A program made the translations under genes and the position numbers. A stretch of 14,349 nt of DNA from Planctomycetota bacterium. GTDB taxonomy: Bacteria > Planctomycetota > SZUA-567. Of this stretch, positions 1 through 7,036 are shown piece by piece (the stretch's first letter is position 1; every line of letters begins with the position of its first letter). The notes below the pieces were generated by a model, which was not told where the DNA came from, did no database searches, and saw nothing but the letters and a program-made list of their open reading frames with translations. Location: positions 1 through 14,349 of the forward strand of contig JAISYD010000117.1 in the NCBI GenBank assembly GCA_031270145.1, read 5' to 3'.

Positions 1-733
1 GCAGCCAGCGCCGCCGCTCGGCCGGCGGCAGAGCCATTTCCCGTTTTTCCGATCCATCGCCCCGTTCGCGGAGGGCGAGAAGGGCCGTATACCCTATGCT
101 CCGCGCCTCGCCCGCCTTAGAACGGCACTTCCGGCACAACAGGCCGCCTTGCCGCCGATCCAGCCAAGCGTCCCTTCCCGATTCCGGCTCCAGCCCGCAG
201 CCAACGCAGCGCCGGAGTTCAATGCCGAAGCCGAACCAGTCCAGCATATCGAGAAGCGCGAGTTTCAGCGTCAGCCCGACCAGCGCCTCCTTCCCGGCGG
301 GGGAAAAGGGCAACGGGGGGGACAGCCGGGCCTGGGCCGACGCCTCGCCCAAATCGGAAAGGATGCCGAGCGCCCGGGCCAGGATATCGAAAAGGCCGGC
401 CTGGGAATCATCCGGCAGGGCGGCGTCGGCGGCCAGGTTGGTCAAGAGGCCGGCGGCGGCGAAGGCTGGGGGGAGGAAGCGGAGGCCGGCGTACTCGTCG
501 ACGAAGCCGGCTTCGAGCAAAAGATCCAGCCCGGCCTGAGGCCGCTCCAGCACCAGCACCGACTCGCGTTGGAAAACATCCAAATGGCCGAAAAGCGGGC
601 TTTTCTCCCGGCGGCAGCCCTTGGCCAGGACATCAAGTCGACCGCCATCCCGCCCCAGCAGGGCGACCACTAGGCTGCTTTCGCTGAAAATTCGGCGGCG
701 GAGGACGATGGCCTCGGTCTTGAGGGCCGCCAT
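1..733 (-). CDS. recO: DNA repair protein RecO, C-terminus cut by window edge
   Basis: RecO loads RecA on gapped DNA together with RecR (RecFOR pathway). The minus-strand frame opens with an ATG at 733 and stays open to the window edge, about 244 residues. The N-terminus MAALKTEAIVLRRRIF followed by a stretch reading LLGRDGGRLDVLAKGCRR fits the RecO OB-fold domain, where an early TEAIVL segment and a 'G-x-x-VLAKG-x-R' strand are typical. Near residue 180 a C-x2-C...C-x2-C pattern (CVGC and CRKC) matches the RecO zinc finger. The start lies 1 nt after the hslU stop (735-737), so the two genes are probably translationally coupled and recO is the last visible gene of the nfeD-floA-hslU operon. 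Identification is from motifs and overall pattern. The remaining C-terminal helical part is outside the window. Confidence 0.88.
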   Translation of the reverse strand, partial: MAALKTEAIVLRRRIFSESSLVVALLGRDGGRLDVLAKGCRREKSPLFGHLDVFQRESVLVLERPQAGLDLLLEAGFVDEYAGLRFLPPAFAAAGLLTNLAADAALPDDSQAGLFDILARALGILSDLGEASAQARLSPPLPFSPAGKEALVGLTLKLALLDMLDWFGFGIELRRCVGCGLEPESGRDAWLDRRQGGLLCRKCRSKAGEARSIGYTALLALRERGDGSEKREMALPPAERRRWL

Positions 734-734
734 G

Positions 735-2120
735 TCAGAGGATGTATTTCGACAGATCTTCGTTCGCCGCGATGCCGGCCAGCCGGTCGCGCACCGTCCC
801 GCCGTCAATGCCGACCGTCCGGCCCCGCATATCGGGGGCGTTGAATGATATGTCCTCGAGAAGCTTTTCCATAATGGTGTGGAGGCGTCGGGCTCCGATG
901 TCCTGGGCCGAGCGGTTGAGGTCCTCGGCAAAGCCGGCCATGGCGTCCAGAGAATCGGGCTGGAACTCCAATCCCACTCCCTCCGCCTCCATGAGGAGCC
1001 GGTATTGCTTGCACAGGGCGTTTTTTGGATGGATGAGGATGCGCTTGAAGTCCTCCCGGGTCAGGGGCGACAGTTCCACCCGGATAGGGAAGCGGCCCTG
1101 GAGTTCCGGAATGAGATCGGACGGTTTTTTCCCGTGAAAAGCCCCAGCCGCGATGAAGAGGATGTGATCCGTCCGCACCGGGCCGAATTTGGTGGTCACC
1201 GCCGCTCCCTCGACGATTGGCAACAGATCCCGCTGCACTCCCTCCCGCGAGACGTCGGGGCCGTCCCCGCGGTTGGAGCCGATGATCTTGTCGATTTCAT
1301 CAATGAAAACAATCCCCGATTGCTCGGCGCGCTCGACTCCCTCGCGCTGGATCGCCTCCTCGTCTAGGAGCTTCTCCGCCTCCTCCTGCTGGAACATAAT
1401 TAGGGCCTCGGGTATCCCGACCCGGCGGGATTTGCGCCGCCCGGGCAGAACCTTGCCCAACATCTCCTGCATCTCCATAGCCATTTCGTCCGAATTCACC
1501 GCCCCGAAAATGCCGGCCATGGGCGGCGGGGCATTGGCCTCGATCTCAATTTTCTTTTCGGCGAAGCCGCCGGCGCGCAACTGGGCCCGGAGTTTTTCCC
1601 GGGTACGGGCGTTGCGCTCCACCGCCTTTTGCCCGTCCCCCGATTCGGCGTCCGCCTCCGGTCGCGGCAACAGGATGTCGAGTACCCTCTCCTCCGCCGC
1701 CTCGCGGGCGGCGACCGCCACGGCGCGCATAGCCCCGGCCTGGATCTGGGCGACGCTGGCCTTGGCCAAATCGCGGATCATGCTTTCGACGTCGCGCCCG
1801 TGGTAGCCGACCTCGGTATATTTGCTGGCCTCGACCTTGATGAACGGGGCGCCGGTCAAATCGGCTAGCCGGCGGGCGATTTCGGTTTTCCCGACGCCGG
1901 TTGGACCGATCATGATGATATTCTTAGGCGTCACTTCGTCACGCATTTCCGGAGGAATGCGCTGGCGGCGCCAGCGGTTGCGGATGGCGATAGCCACCGC
2001 TTTTTTGGCGGCGGACTGGCCGATGATGTATTCATCCAATTTTTCGACAATGCGCACCGGCGTCAAATCGTCGACCAAATCCCTGACCACCGCCTCTCGC
2101 TCCGTCCTAGTCGCGCTCAC
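735..2120 (-). CDS. hslU: HslU, ATPase subunit of the HslUV protease
   Basis: AAA+ unfoldase that feeds substrates to the HslV peptidase in the cytoplasm. From the chosen GTG start the protein has 461 residues (E. coli HslU has 443). Visible motifs are: N-terminal LTPVRIVEKLDEYIIGQ; Walker A GPTGVGKT at residues 72-79; pore loop GYHG at 105-108; a charged, alanine-rich inserted I-domain of about 130 residues; Walker B IVFIDEID; GRFPIRVEL with the arginine finger; and the C-terminal tail EDLSKYIL, which in this family docks into HslV. An ATG at 2207 in the same frame would overlap the upstream gene by 85 bases and add residues no HslU has. The GTG at 2118-2120 follows that gene's stop by 2 nt and has GGAGG 11 nt upstream. 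Oddities: the usual GYVG pore loop reads GYHG, and hslV, normally adjacent, is absent here. Confidence 0.95.
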   Translation of the reverse strand: MSATRTEREAVVRDLVDDLTPVRIVEKLDEYIIGQSAAKKAVAIAIRNRWRRQRIPPEMRDEVTPKNIIMIGPTGVGKTEIARRLADLTGAPFIKVEASKYTEVGYHGRDVESMIRDLAKASVAQIQAGAMRAVAVAAREAAEERVLDILLPRPEADAESGDGQKAVERNARTREKLRAQLRAGGFAEKKIEIEANAPPPMAGIFGAVNSDEMAMEMQEMLGKVLPGRRKSRRVGIPEALIMFQQEEAEKLLDEEAIQREGVERAEQSGIVFIDEIDKIIGSNRGDGPDVSREGVQRDLLPIVEGAAVTTKFGPVRTDHILFIAAGAFHGKKPSDLIPELQGRFPIRVELSPLTREDFKRILIHPKNALCKQYRLLMEAEGVGLEFQPDSLDAMAGFAEDLNRSAQDIGARRLHTIMEKLLEDISFNAPDMRGRTVGIDGGTVRDRLAGIAANEDLSKYIL

Positions 2121-2122
2121 CT

Positions 2123-2668
2123 TCAGTCCCGCCTCCTTTCGGCCAGGGGGCGGCCAAATATTTCCGAAAACACAAAGGCCTCGCGCAGCTCCGAAGGGTT
2201 GCCGCACAGGCGCGCGACCAAGGCCGGCCGCCGCCGGTTAAGCTTTCCGTCCGCCCCGTCCGCCGCCGGCTCGGCCATTGCCGCCTGGATCGGCGGCGGC
2301 GTTTGAACCGGATCGGCGATCCCAATATCTTTTCGCGCCGCCTCGACCCAGGGATCGGGAGTCCGGCGACGGCGCTTCCCGACCGGTTGTTCCGGTTGAA
2401 TCGGAGGCGGAAACGGCGGAGGAGGGGGCGGAGGAGGGGACGACTCCCGCTCCCGCTCCACTTCGGCGGGGACGTCGCCGAAAAGCTGGCGGAAAATGTC
2501 ATCCAGGGAGGTTTGCCGATCCGGGCCGGCTTCTTGAGGCGGCGCTCGCCTTTCCTTGCCGGCCGCACCCTCAACCGCCGGTTGGCGGGAGCGGCGCGGC
2601 CGGGGTGGCGGGACTTCGGCTTCGTCCAGGCCGAAAAGCGCCTTGATGATGGCGACTATGATTTCCAA
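2123..2668 (-). CDS. Small proline-rich protein of unknown function between floA and hslU
   Basis: 181 residues from a TTG start. I do not recognise a family. The start is supported by GGGAG 7 nt upstream, and the gene begins 12 nt after the floA stop. A short hydrophobic N-terminus (IIVAIIKALFG, residues 3-13) could be a membrane anchor or amphipathic helix. The middle is arginine- and proline-rich, with eight consecutive prolines at about 78-85 and PPP after one Phe. A short acidic/hydrophobic stretch at 54-64 (SLDDIFRQLFG) looks like a peptide-binding motif. The C-terminus (158-179: PSE-LREAFVFSEIFGRPLAERR) is the only part that looks conserved and helical. The layout suggests a membrane-tethered adaptor linking FloA with a partner, possibly HslU, but that is inference from position only. 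It is coding rather than a shadow: it is tightly packed in the operon with its own ribosome site. Confidence 0.72.
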   Translation of the reverse strand: MEIIVAIIKALFGLDEAEVPPPRPRRSRQPAVEGAAGKERRAPPQEAGPDRQTSLDDIFRQLFGDVPAEVERERESSPPPPPPPPFPPPIQPEQPVGKRRRRTPDPWVEAARKDIGIADPVQTPPPIQAAMAEPAADGADGKLNRRRPALVARLCGNPSELREAFVFSEIFGRPLAERRRD

Positions 2669-2680
2669 GGCGGCGCTCCC

Positions 2681-3805
2681 TTACTGTTTGGCTTCCTTGC
2701 CGCCGATGGCGCCGCGCATATCGGTGTCGGCCTGGATGTTGTTCATGCGGTAATAGTCCATGACGCCGAGGTTGCCGCTCCTGAACGCCTCGGAGATGGC
2801 CATGGGAATCTGGGCCTCGGCCTCCACCACCTTGGCCCGCATTTCGGAAATGCGCGCCTCCTGCTCGGCCTGGCTCGCCCGCGCCTCGGCGGCCCGCTTC
2901 TCGGCGTCGGCCTGGGCCACCTGCTTCTTGGCCTGGGCCCGGTCGATTTCCAACTTGGCTCCGACGTTTTCGCCCACATCGACGTCGGCGATGTCGATGG
3001 AAAGGATGTCGAAGGCCGTACCGGCGTCCAAGCCCCTGGCCAGGACCGCCTTGGAGATGCGGTCGGGATTTTCCAGCACCTGCTTGTAGTTGATGGACGA
3101 GCCGATGGCGGAGACGATGCCCTCGCCAACCCGGGCGATGATGGTCTCGTCGGTGGCGCCGCCCACCAGGCGCTCAATGTTGGTCCGCACCGTCACCCTG
3201 GCCTTGACCTTCAACTGGATACCGTCCTGGGCCACCGCGTCCAGAGTCACCTTCGAGGCCAGGGGGCCCTCGCCGTGCCTGGGACAGTCGATGACTTTGG
3301 GATCGACGGAGGTGTTAACCGCTTTTACGATGTCGCGGCCGGCCAAATCAATGGCGCAGGCCTGGTCAAAGGACAAAGGAATGTTGGCCCGGCTGGCCGA
3401 GATCAGTCCTTTCACCACATCGGTGACATTGCCGCCGGCCAGCAGGTGGGCGGCGAGGTTTTTGGGCACGATGCCGATGCCGGCCTGGTACGCCATGATC
3501 AGGGCGTTGGAAAGCGCCGCCACATTGCCCTTGGCCAGATAATGCGCCTCCAGGAAGTCCAGAGCGACCTTAAGGCCGGCCTTGTGGGTGGTGATCATGG
3601 AATTAACGATGAGGGTCGAGTTGACCTTGCGGAGGAACATGCCGACCAGATCGATGAAACTCACGGCGACCCCCGAGGACCTAGCTTGGATCCAGGTCCG
3701 CCCGAAGGAGATCAGGACAAACCCGAACACCACGACGGCGATTACAATCGCCAACACGATTATGCCTATCAGCGAGGCGGGAATTTGATCCATAAAACGG
3801 TTCAT
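2681..3805 (-). CDS. floA: FloA, flotillin-like SPFH scaffold protein
   Basis: FloA (YqfA family, formerly UPF0365) is a membrane-anchored SPFH protein that organises functional membrane microdomains. The protein has 374 residues against about 330 in Bacillus. One hydrophobic segment (about residues 9-32) anchors it. The SPFH domain follows with family-typical stretches: an AVNTSVDPKVIDCP region, then VRTNIERLVGGATDETI, ARVGEGIVSAIGS, LENPDRISK and LDAGTAFDILSIDIADVDVG. Next comes the Ala/Glu-rich coiled coil (QAKKQVAQADAEKRAAEAR) and a C-terminal extension of roughly 40 residues. The ATG has AGGAGA 9 nt upstream. It lies 42 nt downstream of the NfeD gene, the usual partner of FloA (as in Bacillus yqeZ-yqfA), so the two are one operon. 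Confidence 0.96.
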   Translation of the reverse strand: MNRFMDQIPASLIGIIVLAIVIAVVVFGFVLISFGRTWIQARSSGVAVSFIDLVGMFLRKVNSTLIVNSMITTHKAGLKVALDFLEAHYLAKGNVAALSNALIMAYQAGIGIVPKNLAAHLLAGGNVTDVVKGLISASRANIPLSFDQACAIDLAGRDIVKAVNTSVDPKVIDCPRHGEGPLASKVTLDAVAQDGIQLKVKARVTVRTNIERLVGGATDETIIARVGEGIVSAIGSSINYKQVLENPDRISKAVLARGLDAGTAFDILSIDIADVDVGENVGAKLEIDRAQAKKQVAQADAEKRAAEARASQAEQEARISEMRAKVVEAEAQIPMAISEAFRSGNLGVMDYYRMNNIQADTDMRGAIGGKEAKQ

Positions 3806-3847
3806 AACGTTGGTTCTCCTAAAAAAACGGGAAAGCGCCGCAAAGCG

Positions 3848-5539
3848 TCAGGCAAACGGCGCGTCGGATCTTGGCCGGGGTTTTTCCTCCGGGGCGACCA
3901 GCACTCGGTTACCGACCGCTTCCCAGACAATCACCCGCCGGCCGGCCTCAATGTAACCGCCGTCCGTCACAACGTCGGCTACGGCGCCGGAATCAAGCCG
4001 CACTTTGCCGGCCGGACGCAGCGCGGTCTCGGCTGTCCCGGCCTGGCCGATCAGGGCGCGCGCCAACTCACGCCGCGATTCGCCGGTCGGCGCCAGGACA
4101 GTTTCCGGATTCGGGTTGACCCCGGCCGTCTGGACCTGGGTGAGGAACAGCCTGCCGACGATGGGCAACCTGTCGCCGTGCTCTGAAACGACCCAGATGA
4201 CGGCGAAAACAGCCGCCATACCCAGGAACAGCAAGAGGGTGAACGAGCCGACCTCGTGCCACAGGAAGCGCGTCATATAGGCGGAGCCCCATTCCGGGGT
4301 GAAGGCGAGGAACAGGCCGGCGATAATGCCGACGATGCCCAGTATCCCCGTCACCCCGAAGCCGGGCAGCACCATGATTTCCACCACCAGCATCCCCATG
4401 CCGATCAGGAAAAGGGCGATGCCCACCGGGCTGCCCCGGTTGAACATCAGGAGAGTGGAGAAGAAGCACGCGAAGCCGATGATGCCGATGGCGATGGGGA
4501 TGCCGGAACCGGGGGCGTGGTATTCGGTTATCACCCCGGCCACGCCCACCACCAGGAACACGCCCAGCAACAGCACCACCCACACCGGCAAACCCAGGTC
4601 ATCCATGGAGGGGATGAGTTTCTTGAGATCGATCTCTCCTTCCACAATTTTTGGCCGGACCAAGTCTTCCTTGTCGATGCCGCGGGCGGTGTAAAAGGCC
4701 TCGGCGCTCTCGACCATTTCCGAAGCCAAGCCGTACTCCACCGCTTGCGGGGCGGAAAGCTCCAGCAGTTTGCCCTCGGGCTTCAGTATCTTGCTGCCGG
4801 CGATGCGGCGGGAGTCGCGCCTCTTTTCAATGTTCGACTCCAGCAGTTCCAACTCGTGGCCGGTGAGGTATTCTTTCTTCCCGCCTTCGAAGGACACTTG
4901 GTACAGGGACGAGGAGCGGCTGACCATGGCCTCCACCACCGCCACCGGCCGGCCGTAATGCTCGGCGAATACTTTCATGATAGTGCGGATGTCGACTTCG
5001 ATTTTTTCCGCCGTCCGGTCGTCCATGGCGTTGGCGGCGCCGGTGATCGACGCCTGCATGGGTTGGATGTCGCCTAGCCGGGCGCTGCGGGTCATGATGA
5101 TTTCCCTGGCCGCTGTAGCCAGCATCGCCCCGCCCGACACCGCCTTATGAAGCACCAGGGCCAGCGCTGGAACCTTCAGCTCGAAAATCTTCCGGGACAG
5201 CGTGTCGCAGGTGCCAACCTCGCCGCCGGGCGAATCGATTTCGAGGACGATCAGGCGCGCCTGGTCCCGTTCCGCCTTGGCGAGAGCGGCGGCGACCATG
5301 TCGGCCATTTCGGAAAAGGGCTTGCCGACAATAGCCCCCGTCACCGGTATGGCCACCACCTTGTCCAGCCAACTGACCTCCTCCGCCCCGGCCGGCGGGA
5401 GCGGCGGAGGGGCGGCGGCATCGCCCAGCGGCCGCTCCGGCAAACTCGCGCCCATGGCCGCCCGCGAGACGGCCACGACGATGATTAATGCCGCCACCAG
5501 GGCGGCGGCGGAACCGGTTCGCGTTGGCGTTTGCCTCAT
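3848..5539 (-). CDS. nfeD: NfeD1-type membrane serine protease-like protein
   Basis: Long NfeD proteins fuse an extracytoplasmic ClpP-like (S49-related) protease domain to a multi-pass membrane region and a soluble OB-fold, and work with SPFH proteins. From the chosen ATG the protein has 563 residues. A signal/anchor peptide (MRQTPTRTG, then hydrophobic to about residue 30) precedes the protease domain: VVAIPVTGAIVG, IDSPGGEV and VSGGAMLATAA, whose Ser aligns with the nucleophile of the family. A Lys in TAEKIEVDIRTIMK fits the Ser-Lys dyad. Five or so membrane segments follow, then an OB-fold with GYIEAGRRVIVWEAVGNRV. The start at 5539 has AAGGA 7 nt upstream. An in-frame ATG at 5593 is rejected because it abuts the -10 box and lies upstream of the predicted transcript start. 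First gene of the minus-strand operon. Confidence 0.94.
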   Translation of the reverse strand: MRQTPTRTGSAAALVAALIIVVAVSRAAMGASLPERPLGDAAAPPPLPPAGAEEVSWLDKVVAIPVTGAIVGKPFSEMADMVAAALAKAERDQARLIVLEIDSPGGEVGTCDTLSRKIFELKVPALALVLHKAVSGGAMLATAAREIIMTRSARLGDIQPMQASITGAANAMDDRTAEKIEVDIRTIMKVFAEHYGRPVAVVEAMVSRSSSLYQVSFEGGKKEYLTGHELELLESNIEKRRDSRRIAGSKILKPEGKLLELSAPQAVEYGLASEMVESAEAFYTARGIDKEDLVRPKIVEGEIDLKKLIPSMDDLGLPVWVVLLLGVFLVVGVAGVITEYHAPGSGIPIAIGIIGFACFFSTLLMFNRGSPVGIALFLIGMGMLVVEIMVLPGFGVTGILGIVGIIAGLFLAFTPEWGSAYMTRFLWHEVGSFTLLLFLGMAAVFAVIWVVSEHGDRLPIVGRLFLTQVQTAGVNPNPETVLAPTGESRRELARALIGQAGTAETALRPAGKVRLDSGAVADVVTDGGYIEAGRRVIVWEAVGNRVLVAPEEKPRPRSDAPFA

Positions 5540-5593
5540 AATCCATTCCTTGCTAAGGGCGCTGGCGCCCCGCCCCCCTCCCTTGATGCCCAT

Positions 5594-5621
5594 ATTGTAG
5601 CCAACCCGGCGCCCCCGTCAA
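5594..5621 (-). promoter_or_regulatory. Sigma70-type promoter for the nfeD-floA-hslU-recO operon
   Basis: Minus strand: -35 TTGACG (5621-5616), 16-nt spacer, -10 TACAAT (5599-5594). Transcription would begin near 5587, giving about 48 nt of leader before the nfeD ATG at 5539. Both hexamers match five of six consensus bases. Confidence 0.68.
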
Positions 5622-5747
5622 CATGCTTGCGCTCCGCCGGCATATTTTAGTGGCGCTGGCGACTGGTTTCGAGTAAATTTACGGTCGTTGACCGGCGGCG
5701 GTTGGCTTGGCTGGCCGCGCCGCCCTTTTTCAAGAGAGAGGATTCGC

Positions 5748-6071
5748 ATGTCGGACAACATCAGGGAATTGACTAGCGCCAATTTCACCGACGTCGTCGC
5801 CTCTGGCGTCACGCTGGTGGATTTCTGGACCACCTGGTGCCCGCCCTGCCGGCGTCAGGGGCCGATTGTCGAAAAACTGGCCGACGCCTACGCCGGCCGG
5901 GCGGTGGTCTCCAAGCTCGACACCGACGCCAACGGCGACATCGCCGCCAAGCTGGGCATAGAGAACATCCCGACCCTGATCCTTTTCAAGGACGGCGGGG
6001 AAATGAAACGCCTGATCGGGCTGACCGAAGCTGACGTCCTGTCCGCCGAGCTTGACAAGCTGCTGACTTAG
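5748..6071 (+). CDS. trxA: Thioredoxin with WCPPC active site (first of tandem pair)
   Basis: Cytoplasmic thiol-disulfide oxidoreductase, 107 residues, a normal thioredoxin length with no signal peptide. The active site WCPPC is at residues 30-34, Asp25 precedes it (VDF), and the cis-proline is Pro75 (NIPTL). The substitution of Gly by Pro in the canonical WCGPC is as in tryparedoxins and nucleoredoxins and should change redox potential or partner choice. The ATG at 5748 has an AGAGAGGA ribosome site; a longer frame from 5688 would add 20 residues unlike any thioredoxin. It starts the plus-strand group divergent from nfeD. No clear promoter could be picked out in 5622-5740. The gene stops 10 nt before the second thioredoxin. 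Confidence 0.95.
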   Translation: MSDNIRELTSANFTDVVASGVTLVDFWTTWCPPCRRQGPIVEKLADAYAGRAVVSKLDTDANGDIAAKLGIENIPTLILFKDGGEMKRLIGLTEADVLSAELDKLLT

Positions 6072-6081
6072 GGGAACGCCA

Positions 6082-6405
6082 ATGCCGGGGAATCCCATCG
6101 AGCTGACCGACGCGGATTTTTCCGAAAAGACGGCCGAGGGCGTCCTGTTGGTGGATTTTTACGGCGCCTGGTGCCCGCCCTGCCGGCTTCTGGAGCCGGA
6201 ATTGGCGAGGTTGGCCGATGCCTATGCCGGCCGGGCCCGGATCGCCAGGATAGACGTGGATTCGCACAGCGCGGCGGCGGTCGATTGCCAGGTGGAGGAA
6301 ATCCCCACCCTGGTTTTCTTCAAGGACGGCGCGGAAAGGGCGCGGCTTTTCGGAGCCCACCCCTTCGAGACGCTGGCCAGGGAATTGGACAAGTTGCTGG
6401 CCTGA
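6082..6405 (+). CDS. trxA: Thioredoxin with WCPPC active site (second of tandem pair)
   Basis: A second 107-residue thioredoxin directly after the first (10-nt gap, AGGGGAA ribosome site). Its landmarks fall at identical residue numbers: Asp25, WCPPC at 30-34, LADAYAGRA at 44-52, cis-Pro75 (EIPTL), and a terminal ELDKLL. This register indicates a tandem duplication. The copies have since diverged: FYGAWCPPCRLLEPE here against FWTTWCPPCRRQGPI in the first. This copy has an additional cysteine at residue 69 (VDCQVEEIP) near the cis-proline, which could be regulatory or form a mixed disulfide. It is cytoplasmic and likely co-transcribed with the NfeD2 and flotillin genes downstream. Substrates are unknown. 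Confidence 0.95.
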   Translation: MPGNPIELTDADFSEKTAEGVLLVDFYGAWCPPCRLLEPELARLADAYAGRARIARIDVDSHSAAAVDCQVEEIPTLVFFKDGAERARLFGAHPFETLARELDKLLA

Positions 6406-6459
6406 AAAACGGGCGGCCGCGGGCCGGGGTTAGGCGATTCCTTTTAGGACGGGCGGACT

Positions 6460-7035
6460 GTGGGCCAATCATTCGACGGCGGAATCCTGGCCGATTTCTA
6501 TTTGTTGCTGGCGGCGATCTCCACCCTGTTGTTCGCGCTGAGGCTGGCGGCGTTTTTCTTTTTCGGCTCCGGGGCGGAGTTGGGTTCCGGCGCCGACGCC
6601 GCCGGGGCGCTTGAAAGCGACGCCTCCTTCGATTATTTGTCCCTGCAGTCCATCCTGGCTTTTTTGATGGGATTCTCCTGGATTGGCCTGGCCGGTCTAA
6701 GGCAATGGGGGCTTGGCTCCGGGGCCTCGTTCATCCTCGCGCTGGCCGCGGGAGCCGTCTTACTTTTCTTTTCGGCCTTCCTCATGCGCCAGGTGATGCG
6801 CTTGGACAGCAGCCCAAGCCAAGACTACGGCGACGCCCTGGGACGTACAGGCATGGCCTACACCAATTTCACGGCGGACGGCGGCGGGCGAGTGCAAATC
6901 GAGATAAACGGCAAATTGACGGTGGCGAACGCGATCAACGCCGGCGGCGGGGAAATAAATTCCTTCGATCGGATTAGGGTGGTGGAGGTCGAGGACTGCC
7001 TGTTGCGCGTTGAAAAAGCGGCTGGGGGAGAATGA
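6460..7035 (+). CDS. NfeD2/YuaF-type membrane protein, FloT partner
   Basis: 191 residues from a GTG start (AGGA about 12 nt upstream). There are three hydrophobic membrane segments: near residues 10-34 (LADFYLLLAAISTLLFALRL), 65-82 (SILAFLMGFSWIGLAGL) and 89-110 (ASFILALAAGAVLLFFSAF). A soluble beta-rich C-terminal domain of about 65 residues follows (GRTGMAYTNFTADGGGRVQI ... INSFDRIRVVEVEDCLLRVE), fitting an NfeD-type OB-fold. Size and topology are like Bacillus YuaF, the short NfeD form without a protease domain that is encoded next to floT (yuaG). The stop at 7033-7035 lies 1 nt before the floT-like ATG, so the pair is probably translationally coupled. In this family the OB-fold is thought to stabilise or anchor the flotillin assembly. 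Assignment is by topology and context rather than a diagnostic motif. Confidence 0.82.
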   Translation: MGQSFDGGILADFYLLLAAISTLLFALRLAAFFFFGSGAELGSGADAAGALESDASFDYLSLQSILAFLMGFSWIGLAGLRQWGLGSGASFILALAAGAVLLFFSAFLMRQVMRLDSSPSQDYGDALGRTGMAYTNFTADGGGRVQIEINGKLTVANAINAGGGEINSFDRIRVVEVEDCLLRVEKAAGGE

Positions 7036-7036
7036 G

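Noticed and set aside
2303..4186. 627-codon plus-strand open frame opposite floA and nfeD
   Set aside because: It is antisense to well-supported FloA and NfeD frames. Composition is Gly/His/Asp-rich as expected from reversed GC-rich codons, with no ribosome site or domain.
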